From Phlyctochytrium arcticum (Eukaryota > Chytridiomycota > Chytridiomycetes > Chytridiales > Chytridiaceae): 64,000 bases of DNA. Location of the stretch: the NCBI GenBank assembly GCA_025602905.1, contig JAHLKI010000051.1:1-64000 (forward strand). Reading direction: 5' to 3'. Position numbers and translations under genes: made by a program. Each line of letters opens with the position of its first letter. Within the stretch, counting starts at the first letter, position 1. Of the stretch, positions 21,664 to 33,208 are shown one piece after another. The notes below the pieces were generated by a model. That model saw only the letters and a program-made list of their open reading frames with translations. It searched no databases and was not told the origin of the DNA.

Positions 21664-24600
21664 ATGAGTGACGAAGAGTATTCTGACTACGACTTTGAAG
21701 AAGGCGACTTGGATGATGTTTTCAGCATCCTTGATGGTCATTCCCTTGAATCCCCAACCGACACTGCTTCTTTTGAAGACGAAGATCCCAAAGAAAGTAA
21801 GGCAAAGAAGCAGCCGATCACTGAGCAGCATAGAGCCCTACTTAAGGAAGCGCTTAATGATGCTGACCATCAAACCTCCCTCATTCTTCCCGAGCATCAC
21901 CCCAAATTGCGCAGCACTCCAGCTCTCTTTGATTGCCCCATTTTCCGTTGGACACCTGAGAATTTTTTCGATAAATCAATTGTTCCCTGCGTCCATTGCG
22001 ACAACTGCATTCCCAAGAGTAAGTGGTCATCGTTTATATGTTTGAGGACAGGAGCTGAACCCATTGTTACTCTCAGGGAAGGACGCTCACGGCAGATTTG
22101 CAGACGACCACTCCTACAGAGTCCGCATTCTTTATTACTCCTACACTTGCTCCACCACCCAGACGCGCTTCAACAAGGTATCGACAGCGTTTATGAAGAA
22201 GATCACCCCAGGCTTGGCCAACGCGTTCCCTTACTGTCTCACTTTGAAGGCGGGATTATCGAGGATGTTGTTGGTGGACATTCACCATAACATCGTCGGT
22301 CCGAACGGCCTAAACCCTTATCTCCGCACCCTGAAACGCGCGAGAAGCGAAAGATGGTCCTACTTGTGCGGCATTTTCAATGCCAGGATGGAAACCCAGT
22401 TTTCAACGGTTGAACCGAGCCTTCGCCCAACTTCACGCCCACTAGCGGAATACTTGGCGCAGCAGGACGTCTATGAAGGCAAGGGTCTTCTAGACTGTTG
22501 GCTGGCACTCACTGAAGGTGCCCTGGATGTTGCAGAAGCCACAATGTCGATGTCCAGGGCAAAGAAGTGTATCTCCATAGACGCCACGTACAAATATTCC
22601 AGCCATATTCGCGTGTACGACCCAGCAACCGGAAAACACAACACCCCCGAGTCAATGAAAGGACTTCATATAGTCCAAAATGAAATCGGACAAATTCTGC
22701 ATATCGCTTTCATTGGCAGTGAAAGCCATGAGCACATAGGACCAACCTTAGACAAAGTTCTTGCGAATGTTGACCAAGAAGGATGGACCCCCACAGGTGA
22801 GAAAGATTTGATTGGCACCTTTAACATGACTCGTGCTGAGAGCATCTTTAATCAGCGGATCATCCGATAATGCTGATTACCGACAATGTCCATAGCGTCC
22901 AAGGCCTGGTCAACCAAAAAAATTCCCACATAGAAGTGAAGCAAGACCCATGGCACCTAATGAACCGGTATGTCGATATGACTTTGGCTAATTATTCGAT
23001 TGCTAACGACGGCTGCATTGTTTTAATAGGATTCTATCTAAGATATCTGACAAGCCTGAACGGGCGCGCGTGGCAGGCGCCCTGAAGGGGGCACTATACA
23101 CAGAGTCAAAAGACCTCAGACCACCCGAAGAAGCAGCAGCTGTTGCTTTCGAGACAGCATGTCGAAGTGTGGACCGCAACAACAGTATTAGTGCGGCCTC
23201 TTTGGAAAAGTGGAACGGCACGGTGGAGGCAAATGCCCAGCTGATTCGGGATGGCTGCCTGTACATGAATGGCTCCAACACCTACGAAGAAAACAACGAG
23301 AAGGTTAAACTCCTCCATACCAGTGGAGTAGAAAGCACCAACGCCCTGCTCAAGAAGCTCAGCAACCGCCAGATGGGTCCTGAGCTAGCTCTCAGGCTTT
23401 TGAGTTTTTTCGGTAATCAAGGTAGGCGCTTCAATTCAGTTTGAGGTATTGCGTGTCGACTTCTTACCACTTATTTCAAGCGCAACCACGACTGCGGAAT
23501 CAAATTTGGCCGAATCCCATCCATCCACAATTTCGATATTCTCACTCTCCTGCGGCACACGTTGGTGACGCGTGAGTACATCCCAGATATTCCGGATACG
23601 ACAGAGTATGCCTTGCAAATCATCCGTCGCTTAAAGCAAGGCATGGGACTAAAAAATCTCCAACCCACTGCCGTCCTGCAGCCAAAAGTGTCGTACTGGA
23701 AAGTATTTTTTCGACTCAACGAGGAGGGTTTACCAGAGGACCCTATCGGAGCCTCGGATCTCCAGCAGCTGTCGCTCAAGGGTATGCAAAAGAAGGAAGT
23801 TAGAGCTGGCCCCTTAAAGCAATTCCTCATGGCTGCCTCACCTGCTGTTCTCCGCCCAGGCGGAAGGCTCACGTCCGCCGAATTTCTCAACTGTTTGGGT
23901 ATGAACTTCCTAGATGTGTCGCGTAGCACATTCAGCAAGGATGAGTATATCTTGCTGCGCAAAGTCTTGACGCAGATGGAAGGGATCGCTTGGAAGGCCA
24001 ATGTCAAAGACCAGTACTGCCCGCTTGTAGCCATGCTCTTGTACAACGCAGCCGTCACGCAATTCCAAGACATGGTGAAGGACGTCAAGGATCATGGGCG
24101 TATACTGGGGTTCAAATCGTTTGCTGCGATCGAACAACGCGTCAAGGCGTACGTGGCTCTCATTGACTCCAGCATCTTTGTGGACCAAACACCATTTGAG
24201 GCAGCATTGGAGCATGGGCTTACGGCCGCAGAGGTCACCGAGGTCCGGCAGAAATTGAGAAGTCAGAGCGAGACTGAAAAATACACCCCGCAAGTTATCG
24301 TTCTAATTCGCCCGAGAGCCCCCACCAACGCACCATTTGACAATTTGGAGAGCTCCATAGCGCATGATATCTTTGAGGCGATCCACAAGTCGGCCCTCAC
24401 GTACCCAAAACAGAAGTTCCTATCACTGATGGAGCTGATGTCGCTCCTAACACAAGATCTCCAATATCGGCTCCCAAAAACGTTGGAAAAGCGATGGGAA
24501 GCGTTGAGAAAACAGAAAGATGACGCGGAGGCAGCGATCGAAGCGGTAAGTTTTCTTCGCAGTATATCGTTATTTGTCGCTTTTCCTGACACCTTGTTAG

Positions 24601-25297
24601 TTAACGGTGAACGAGAATGACAACGAAGAAAACCCTCCCGCCAGCAAAGATAACATCGTCGATTGGTTCGCTGTGCGCTATCAGCAAAGCGGCCGTCGGT
24701 GGGAATGGGCGAAGCCTTACGCCAATGCCAAGAAATGGTACCCCTTGGAGTATGAATCGCTTGAGTTGGAAGCTTTCAAGAAAAGGGTGTATCGAAGAGT
24801 CACAAAACTTTTTGGGGATAAAGCCAAACCCCCCGCGTCGGCACCACCTCCTGCTTCTTCCGTAATAACCGCCACAGCAGCCTCGGCTTCCACAATCCTC
24901 CCGACAGAATCCTCCACACCCGCCGCGTCTGGCTCTCCTTCAACATTGTCCCCTGCGCCCGCCTCATCCCTCCGTCCCTCGGCGTCGGTTCCTTCATCAA
25001 ACTTACGGTTAGGTAAGAACAAGAATTTAGCCTCCGATCGTTAAATGGTATATAAACTTGCCGTTTCTAGAGCCACCAAAGAAGAAGAGAAAGGTCGCCT
25101 TGCGGTGCAATTCGTGCAAGGCGAAAGGCAAGATATGCAATGGTGCGCAAAAAGGCTGTGAACGACAATGCCCATACTGCAGTTCCAACAAAAGAACGTG
25201 TGATGGGAAAGAACTCCGGTGCGAGAAAAGAGTGACCGCGAAGGATGGTAACATTCTGAGTCTGTTTGGCCCTGCTTCTTCCTCCAAGTCGTCTTAA
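21664..25297 (+). CDS. DDE-type transposase with C-terminal NLS and Cys cluster
   Basis: Seven exons: 21664-22018, 22077-22796, 22856-22967, 23030-23420, 23481-24545, 24601-25012 and 25071-25297, about 1,093 residues. All junctions are phase-consistent except exon 4/5, off by one base. The N-terminus is acidic. A CVHCDNC zinc-like motif and a conserved region (PGLANAFPYCL…LNPYLRTLKR) resemble the DUF6729-like region of some eukaryotic transposases. Catalytic candidates: D in SIDATYK (22580), D in LITDNVHS (22882) and E in SGVESTNA (23331). The C-terminus has PPKKKRKV followed by a cluster of Cys residues (CNSC, CERQCPYC) like a Zn2Cys6 DNA-binding domain. The family assignment is tentative; the DDE triad and domain order indicate a DNA transposase. 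A truncated relative lies at 43.6-45.2 kb. Confidence 0.75.
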
Positions 25298-25875
25298 CTC
25301 TGGCGCAGATTCCTTCAGCAAGTCCTAGTTTATTTATCTTTTTAGTTTAGCTCCTTAATAGTAGTTTGTAGTGTAGTTTCCTTCTCTTTCTCACATTTTC
25401 TCCGGTTTCCTTTCTACTCTTTGCCATAAAATATAGTCTTTCTCTCTGCAAATTTTGGGATGCCTCGATGGAAGTTGATTTGTTTTTGGAATTGTGATGC
25501 ATTGCGCGCCCCGTCGCCGCGGAGTGCCCGCGACGCGTCCGTCGGTCACTACATGACTTTGCCAGGTGCCGAATTTTGCGTAACTTTGCCACTAGGACAG
25601 TCCTAGGACAGGAGCGTCCCACCCATTGTTGCTGGCTCTCTCTCTCTCCTCTCTCTCCCGCTCATTTGTTGGTGGTTCCGCAAAGACAGACTGCTGCGCA
25701 AACTTAGTTTTTAGGCAAGATCCGGGACCTCGGGCAAACACGGGAAAGATCATCAGCGATGCCATAGCAACAAGCTTGAATGCAAGCTCCTCAATTTCCC
25801 ACGCCCCCCCGAGTGCTGCTATAAAAGGGTGGCCAGTGGACCAGCCCCCCGCGACAGCCCCGGTCGATTGCGCTG
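25298..25875 (+). promoter_or_regulatory. Transposase 3' region and Fanzor promoter with TATA box
   Basis: No gene. After a T-rich 3' region there is a GC-rich patch (25503-25545), then a CT-rich tract (25633-25662) and a clear TATAAAAG at 25820-25827, about 50 bp before the ATG at 25876. This spacing suits a core promoter for the downstream gene. Confidence 0.5.
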
Positions 25876-27781
25876 ATGAATACCGAAGAAAAATCGTACG
25901 TCTGCACAAAAAACTTCCTTTCGCAAAGCCTTCGCTTTTCCTCTCAACGAGGATTACTATCAGAAACGACGGACGCTAGTCAAATCCTGCCACGAACTCG
26001 TCATTCATGCCACCCATGTATTCAAGCTCTACTACCTCCATCACGCGGATTACGAACCACACTATGGAGATGTTCCCAAAGTATCTTCTGTTATCCTGTA
26101 TCTACTCAACGACGATTTCAACCCAAGATCTGCAGAAGACAAAGCGCTCGTCAGCGAGATGCGCTTCACAATCGCCCGATACCGCAAATTGGTCCCGACT
26201 TTTGAGCAACCGAGAATCCTCAATGTTCAGCAGCTGAATACCTATCTCTCACGCACTATGGCAACGAACGTGCTTGTCAATGTTCAGCAACACTTCAGCC
26301 AGATGGCTGCTCGCTATATCAACCATGTATTGGGCGTGAAGAATGGGCTCAAAACACTTCGTGGGAATAAGGCAGCCCTTAAAACCTACCGAGCGCGGAT
26401 TCGACACGTCAAAGAATTATGCCTGAGGAACAGCCACCCTGATCCACAATACACGCTTCTTCCAGTCGAAGAGGACCTCGTACAAGAGTTCGGATACATT
26501 CTACCCTACGATGAAGTTCAGGAGTACCCGCTGGCGTACAACCTTGTGGCTCAGACGCAAAGTTTCGTTCCAGCGTACTGCCGGCTGGCTGCGTGCCTCG
26601 AGGCACAGGGGTTTCCGTTATTTTCGGCGCTTCCTCTCCGGCGGAAATTGAATGTCGCGCATCTCCCAATTGACACGAGAATTCTCTGCCTAAATTTACT
26701 GGGACGACCAGATCTTGTGAAGAATATGAGTTCAAACAAAGGGGATCTATGGGGGAATCTTTTTCGTCTGAGCACCAAACCATTCAAGCCGCGAAAAGGA
26801 TATCGCTTTGCCGGGCGGATATCAACAGATTGTACATCGGTTACGGTATATTTCGAGCCAGACGTTTATAATTCGAGTGGAAGGCCCAGAAAGGTGCGAT
26901 CCAAAAAAAGAAAAAGACAGCGAGAGAAGCACAACGAGCAAGAGGGCGAGAAGCAATCATTGTATTTCCAAAACCATCTCCCTGTTATTGCCAGCAAGCC
27001 GAACTTTGTCGTAGCGGATCCAAATAAAAGGGACCTTGTATACTGCCGTGATAACGACGGCAATCAGCTACGGTACACAAGCATGCAGCGAAGGTTGGAG
27101 ACTAGAACAAAGAAGTACACACGGATTATAGATGGTATGAGAACCGAAGCCGGCGTTGCCGCCTGGGAAAGCATGCTTCCCACTTCGAAAAGTATGAGTT
27201 TGGACTACTTCGAGACATATCTCGAAGCGCGAAACGTCGTAGTGCCCAAGATCCAACCTTTCTACGACTTACCCATACACAACAAATTAAAATTCAACCG
27301 ATACATCAATACTCAAAGGAGCGAACAAAAGTTTGTCACAAGATTTCGAAGAAAATTTGGCAAGGATGCTGTCCTGATACTGGGAGACTGGAGTGATGGA
27401 GGACACACCCTACGGTACAATGAGCCTTCGAAAACAACGGGATGGCTCAGATATTTCAAACAACAAAAAATTGTATGCTACCTTATTGATGAGTTCAGAA
27501 CTTCGAAACTCTGCCCTCAATGCGAGCAAGTGGTGGAGCCGATGCTTTACCGCGACAGCCCACGTCCGTGGATCCGACGAAAGTCCCCCAGGTGGGGATC
27601 GGGAGGGAAGAGATGGCGGGTGGTTCATGGACTGCTGGTTTGTCAAAATCTGAATTGTGCCGAGCAAGCTCGCAATATTTGGAACAGAGATGACATGAGT
27701 ACAACAAACATGTTGAAAATTGTGAACTCAGTTCTGGCTGGTGATGGGAGACCAGAAAATTACAGCCGCAGCTATTCATAG
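25876..27781 (+). CDS. Fanzor (TnpB-related RNA-guided endonuclease), apparently intact
   Basis: One frame is open from 25880 to the stop at 27779-27781 (about 633 codons, normal for the family, usually 600-700). The ATG at 25876 is in another frame, so the true first exon is unresolved; the first in-frame ATG is at 26159 (540 residues). Numbered from there: RuvC-I Asp287 in VVADPNKRD; at the RuvC-II site GDWSD in place of the TnpB-like Glu, with a conserved Glu445 (DEFRTS) 36 residues on, matching the rearranged catalytic site described for Fanzors; zinc ribbon C452/C455 and C495/C500; RuvC-III Asp511 in WNRDD. A basic stretch at 242-257 (RPRKVRSKKRKRQ) could be a nuclear signal. Fanzors cut DNA guided by an RNA made from the element's 3' end. 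The gene lies 579 bp after the transposase, same strand. Confidence 0.9.
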
Positions 27782-27918
27782 TTTATTTAGATTACTCCTG
27801 GCCAGTTTACGCTGGTCATATTCACATTACATTAGAGACTTTCCTCCTGGACTTTTCTTCTGATGTATCAGGAAAAAGGACAATGCCCCCCATGTAACAA
27901 AAAAAACTAATCCATCAA
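27782..27918 (+). other. Candidate Fanzor guide-RNA (omega/fRNA) region
   Basis: The 137 bases after the Fanzor stop contain two short hairpin-capable segments: TGGCCAG…CTGGTCA (about 27801-27820) and TTCTGA…TCAGGA (about 27858-27873). Known Fanzor and TnpB guide RNAs derive from DNA overlapping or just downstream of the gene. It also serves as the 3' flank of the KH gene on the other strand. This is a position-based suggestion only. Confidence 0.25.
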
Positions 27919-30043
27919 CTACTCCTTTGACGCAGCTGCAGGGACCGTTTCTCCACCAGAGGGCGATGGCGGGGCTTGGGCGGCGGCATCATCCGTCGTC
28001 GTCGCAGGCGGTGGGGGCGCACTTGTCGAGTCCTCTGCTGGGGTAGCAGCAGCAGGGGGTGCAGGAGTCGAAGTAGCAGCAGCAGAAGTTTCGGTTCCAG
28101 GCGCCTCCGTAACAACTCCAGGAGGAACGACAGCGGCAGCATCAGTCCCCGGCGGTGGGGCTTCCATTCCCGGAGGCGGGGCCGCCCCCTCAGCTCCAGG
28201 CACAGCAGCAAGAGGCTGCCCATCAGGCCCATACCCTTGCGAATAATAGTATTGATAATACGCGTTCCAGGCTTCAGGGTCATACTGTTGATTCTCATAC
28301 CCTTGCTGTTGTTGCTGCTGTCCATACGCATTCGGGTCCCATTGTTGTTGTTGGCCGTCCCATTGTTGTTGTTGCTGCTGCTGTCCATACGCGGCGGGAT
28401 CCTGACTGGCACCCTGTCCACCCCACTGGTTATATCCACCATACCCATATCCTTGCCCTTGCTGCTGCTGGTTATTATACCCTCCATATTGGGACGTAGA
28501 ACTATCCCGTCGTCCCCCCTGATCACTAATCAGATCCATAATCATGTCTCTGGCCATATCGATTTGCTGTTGGTTGCCGCGCGAGATGTAGACGTTGCGG
28601 AATCCGTCGGGGGTGGCCATCTCGACGGGATCGGCTTTGACAAAGACGCCACAGGTCATTTGGATGTGTTTGATGGTTGACCCGCCTTTGCCAATGACCA
28701 GTCCAACTTTATCGTTTTGAACCTGGATCGTAGCACTAGGACCATTCATTTCCTAATTACACCAGGAGATTAGTTTGAGAGAACAAAAATGAAAAGGCGG
28801 AAATACGTACTCTTGAAGGCTGGCTCAATACTTCATCAATGAGTTGTTTGGCCAAAGCGACAGCATTGGGTGCTCCCGAAATATTCACCGGTCGTATTCC
28901 GGGTGCCGAGTCGAATTGTTCCACTTTAATGCGGGCACCACTTCGTTCTTGCAACGAGTGGATGTTTTCGCCTCGCTTTCCAATCACCCATCCCACTATA
29001 CCACGACAAATTCAGTATAATGTTGGCAGAGACAAGAGAGTAGACGACGTACCTTTGTCGGTTGGGATAATTTTCACTTCAGAATCGCCACCGTAGGGTC
29101 CAGAGGAAGGGCGGCCCATGCCACCGCCCATGTCCATGGGTCCAGTATCGGCAAGTAGTTCGTAAATCATGCTTTTGGCGAGCTTGATGTTGTCACTTGT
29201 ACCCTCAATGTTGACTCGGCGTTCAGGATCACTTGGAGCTGGTGTATATATAAAGTTAGACAAAATTCTGCTCAAAGGAGTGAATGGAAAACTTACAGCC
29301 TTCTTCGATCTGGATTCCAACGTTGCACTGGCTGATAATGGTCTTGAGGTTGGCGCCTTTCGTACCAATCACTTTTCCAACCTATCAAAAAAGTAACGTT
29401 TTTTGGTCATGACCTGGTCTACACGCAATCATAAAAAGCCCCTCTACGTACTCGTCGTGTGGGAACTGTAATCGTCTCCTGTGTTCGACCACCACCCAGG
29501 CCTCCTGACACCACCATGCTTCCACCACCGCCACCACCACCACCGCCAGAGGGTCCGTAATGCGAGCTTGAGGCATCGCTGTGACCTAATCCATAGTGCG
29601 GTCTACTACTGGGAGCACCGTATGCACCATCGCCAGCGTGTCGTTTGTTGTTTTGATCGAAATCGTCCCGACGGTAGCCGGATGAGGGTGGGCGGTAATC
29701 ATCTACTTCTCCATGCGAGCGTTTGGTAGCCTGGGAGTCACCACCTGCGCCAAAAAAAAACTCAACAGTAAGTACAACTCCTTCATGAGACTACCATCAT
29801 GTGGGAGAATATTACCTGATCCGGAAGGATTGGCAGTTGCTGCTGTGAGCGCTCCAAGTTTGGCAGCCTGTGCTCTTGCCTTCTCGATGGCAGCCTTAAA
29901 GTCAAACTGATCACCCCCACACCAAACAATTAGTCTAAAGCTTGCTGCTGCGGAACAGATATACAAAGACCAGAACTTACCGCGGGTGCACTGGCCGAGC
30001 CACCAGTTAACGAGTCTGGAGGTTTCACTGCGTTGTAAGTCAT
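27919..30043 (-). CDS. Triple-KH RNA-binding protein (FUBP/KHSRP-like)
   Basis: Seven exons on the minus strand: 29981-30043, 29816-29906, 29452-29744, 29297-29381, 29053-29238, 28811-28995 and 27919-28752; 578 residues. Each KH domain shows its GXXG loop: VGKVIGTKGANLK, VGWVIGKRGENIH and VGLVIGKGGSTIK. The N-terminal part is charged, with a Gly-run; the C-terminus is Gln/Tyr/Gly-rich, then Pro/Ala-rich with CAG-type repeats, as in FUBP-type proteins. KH domains bind single-stranded nucleic acid; the family acts in transcription and mRNA turnover. Introns are 57-74 bp, a good guide to the rest of this genome. The start ATGACTTACAACG is chosen because it gives a spliced frame to the first KH domain. 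Confidence 0.9.
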
Positions 30044-30409
30044 TGTCCACCGTTTTTCCTCCTAGTAGCGGGATTCTTCCAGGTCTTCTTCAGGGGACGG
30101 AAACTGGGCCTGGGCGGAAACCCCCGGCGGAAACCCAAGGGAGAAGGCAGGCCGTCCGCAAGCGGTCTAATGACGGCTCTCCCAAAACGGCCAAATGACT
30201 GCGCAGCACGCGAAATGCGAAAGTTTGTCATAACGCGCAGACGTCAAAATTTGCTTTCTCTATCGGAATCATTCAGCTTCAACGTTTGCTCTTGGCCGTT
30301 TTTGTATAGGAGAACGGGGGAGTAACCACAACATACGGGAAGGAGAGGAACTCACTGTTGCTCGACCTTGACTCCGACACCGACACCGAAAAGAAAGCAG
30401 TTTTAGCCC
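30044..30409. promoter_or_regulatory. Divergent intergenic region
   Basis: Shared upstream region of the KH gene (minus) and the small membrane protein gene (plus). No defined element recognised. Confidence 0.35.
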
Positions 30410-31132
30410 ATGGCCCTGGCGGCGGCCCGAATGCGTTTGGCGACTGTGGAGGAAAGCGAAGCCGAGATTCTCTTGCCGTTTGAGCCACCACCATCAACAT
30501 CACCCGTATTCCTTCAACATGGAGCAGCCCATCATCATCCGGATGCAGCGACCATGTCCCACACCGGGTTTCTTAACCCCTTGCACCACGAACCCCTGTC
30601 CTATCCCCCATCCCAGCAACAGCAGCAAGCACATCAGCAACCGGCATTTCCCACCGCTCATTCTATGCTCTACAGCATTCTCCGCCGCAACTCTTCCGCA
30701 CTGGCTACCCCAGCACCCCCCTACACACCTCCGACGGCCCTCCTGATTCAAAAACACATTACCATTCTACGGCTCCTTGTTCTTTCCGCAGTCCTATTCG
30801 CATTGATTCCGATTGTGACCATCTTGGCCTACCTGGTTCCCCCACCAGGCCCCGCCGTTCTAGCCATTGTCTCGGCCGTCTTGGTGTTTCCGGCCGCGAT
30901 TGCCGCCCTCGTATTGGCCGTCCGACGGATGCGCGAAGAAGAGCAGCGGGTCCGCTTTTTGACGGATCATTTGGAGATGGGTGGACACGGGTCCTGTGGG
31001 TTACCGGATTATGCTGATGCGGAGCCTCTTCCGCAGTATGCCCCTAAAGGAACTGGAGTGGCAGAAGTCATGGAGCCTTTGATACCCGGCGATGATCAGG
31101 AGTTTCTGATAGCGACCGCCTATCCAGTTTAA
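30410..31132 (+). CDS. Small two-helix membrane protein, unknown function
   Basis: An uninterrupted 240-residue ORF. Residues about 1-115 are Pro/His/Gln-rich and probably disordered, with PPYTPP. Two hydrophobic helices follow (about 118-140 and 146-168), separated by a VPPPGP turn. A basic helix RRMREEEQR and an acidic tail with PLPQYAPK come after. The PPxY-like and PxY motifs hint at WW-domain partners, which is inference. I do not recognise the family. The frame is intact and codon usage resembles its neighbours. Confidence 0.6.
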   Translation: MALAAARMRLATVEESEAEILLPFEPPPSTSPVFLQHGAAHHHPDAATMSHTGFLNPLHHEPLSYPPSQQQQQAHQQPAFPTAHSMLYSILRRNSSALATPAPPYTPPTALLIQKHITILRLLVLSAVLFALIPIVTILAYLVPPPGPAVLAIVSAVLVFPAAIAALVLAVRRMREEEQRVRFLTDHLEMGGHGSCGLPDYADAEPLPQYAPKGTGVAEVMEPLIPGDDQEFLIATAYPV

Positions 31133-31437
31133 AAACATCCTCTTTTGTCAACCACCGACCACTTCCAACATTTACTTACGTTTTACCCTTATGCATGGCG
31201 GCTCGATTCCGCAACCAGAGCCTCAACTTTTGATGGCCAGAGTGAATTCCCTCTTAGACTCCATCCCACACTATGTAATATTTTTCTTACCCCTGCAAGT
31301 TAATTTCAAACTGTAGATTTCATATTGATTCCTTAGCGAATATGTGTACATCTGTGAATCCAATGAATCCACGTTCTGATGCGTTTCTAAACTGACTATG
31401 GTATCTATGTATGGTATGGTGGTGCTTGCCCATGCAC
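31133..31437. other. Convergent 3' regions
   Basis: Short gap between the membrane-protein gene and the P450 gene, which converge. No gene seen; presumably 3' untranslated DNA. Confidence 0.4.
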
Positions 31438-33208
31438 TTAGTTGTTGACACGAGTGTAACGCAAGTAGACTGGCTTGACCGGCTTTTGCGTGTGAATGTT
31501 GTTCCGGTTAGGTTGAGGGAGCGTATTCATGGGTTTGAGATTGCCCTGCGCATCCGATGTCGCAAACGAGTAGGTAGCCAACGCCATGGCACAAATGATC
31601 TTCATTTCCAACTTGGCGAACCGGATGCCGAGGCAGGGGTGACGGCCGGCGCCCCATCCGAGAAAGGAAAAGGCTTCACCGTTCTTGTCTTCAGCACGGG
31701 GCTCGTCAAACCGCTCGGGGTCAAACTCGTAGGGGTTCTTGAAGGTCTTTTCGCTCAAATGGGCACCACCTAATGGTTGTATTCGAGTCAGTACCGGTAT
31801 CGATCAGTTACGAAGTAATTGCACGTACCCAAGGAAACTGTGATGAAGGAACCCACAGGAATCTCATAGCCTTCAACAACGTATCCAGGCCGCATCACGC
31901 GCCGGAGAGCTCCACCCGACACCGTCATTCGCAAAACCTCCCGCAGACATTTCTCGAGCACCGGCATATGATTTTCCCACGCGTCCAAGGGGAGTCGGCC
32001 GAGCTCTTCGTGCATGTTGCCGATAGGGTGCGAGGCATCGTCATTGTGGTTAAATTTGGTGATGAGTTGGCGGAGTTCTTGCTCGATGCGTTCGCGCCAG
32101 ATGGGCTTGTGGGCCATTTGGAGTAGCAGCCAGGCCGAGTTGATACCAGTGTTGATAATGCCTATATGGCATGAGAGTGTCAGGGACCGTGTGCATGATA
32201 AACAGAAATGGTTACATACCAGCAAAGAGACCTCCCATGATGAATTGAACAATGTCCATGTTGGAATCACCCGAGTCAATGAGGAACTGGAGCGCATCGT
32301 CATGGTCCTTGCGCTCTGACGCGCGGCGCTGCTCTACAATGGTAATAATATCGGTAAACATTTCCCTGCTAGCTGCCTCATGTCGCTTTTTGGCTGGCGA
32401 CGGAAACCACGGGAAGAGAACAGGCAAAACCGCGGATCCACCCTCTAAATCCCAGTAAAGTTCAGTCAACCGCTGCAATTTTGCCTCATCTTCCACAATC
32501 TCATGGCACGCAATCATGCGGGATGTCAAGTGAAAGACGAGTTTGTAGACATCAACAAATGGGTCAATGACTCCACTGTCGCCCCAGGCAGCCATCATAC
32601 GTTGGACGTCCTGGATGAGCACCGGCAGGCCACCGGCCATTCGCTCCTTTTTGCCGACCAGGGCCGTGAGCCGTTTGTTGAAATGGCTCATGTGTTCGAC
32701 TTTTTCGTCCGTAAACTTTTGCTCGACGATGGGCACACCGCCGAATAGGACTTTGTAACCTTCCTGAAAGTTGAGTTGGGCATGGTTATTGAAGAAAGAT
32801 AGGCGGTTCTCGGTGCCCGTCAAACAGAATACACGGTGCTATCATTTGTTTATCGACATTTTAGTTTGACCGGGGGCAGTGATCTCTCGACAAGGTAAAA
32901 CTGACCTGCAGCAGATTAAACTCGAAAATACTTCCAAACTTTGCAGCATTCTCGGTCAAAAAGTCGTAGCGACGACTAAAAAAATCCGTGGACCCCACAA
33001 ATGGGTATCCCGACACTTTGGGCGGTCCTGATTTCTGCTGGATCTGCACGGCTGCCAGAATCGCTAGGCCGGCCGCCCCGATTGCCACAGTGACAATGGT
33101 CACGCCGTGGATGAGAAGCGCAAATGCGGAAAAGAAGAGACAAATGTATCCGGCTTCGATGGCAAACGGTCGCCCGGCGACAGTGGTCAGGGCTGATGAG
33201 ACGGCCAT
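31438..33208 (-). CDS. Cytochrome P450 monooxygenase
   Basis: Four exons on the minus strand: 32906-33208, 32220-32838, 31829-32161 and 31438-31769, in phase, 528 residues, typical of a microsomal P450. The N-terminus has membrane segments (about residues 18-53), then a Pro-containing hinge (GPPKVSGYPFVG). The helix-I region is GGLFAG…NTGINSAW, the K-helix EKCLREVLR carries the ExxR motif, the PERF-type motif is DPERFDEP, and the heme loop FSFLGWGAGRHPCLG contains the Cys ligand. The heme loop and following RFAKLEMK resemble the CYP51-like fungal clan, but substrate-recognition regions do not match CYP51 well, so I leave the subfamily open. Start at 33208 is the first ATG of the open frame. 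Confidence 0.88.

Noticed and set aside
21480..25600. Possible terminal inverted repeat around the transposase
   Set aside because: The best match between flanks was about 12 of 17 bases with no matching target duplication, within chance expectation.
27976..28680. A 234-codon plus-strand ORF opposite the KH gene
   Set aside because: It is the antisense of the Gln/Pro-rich tail and the third KH domain; composition is an artefact of the CAG-like repeats.
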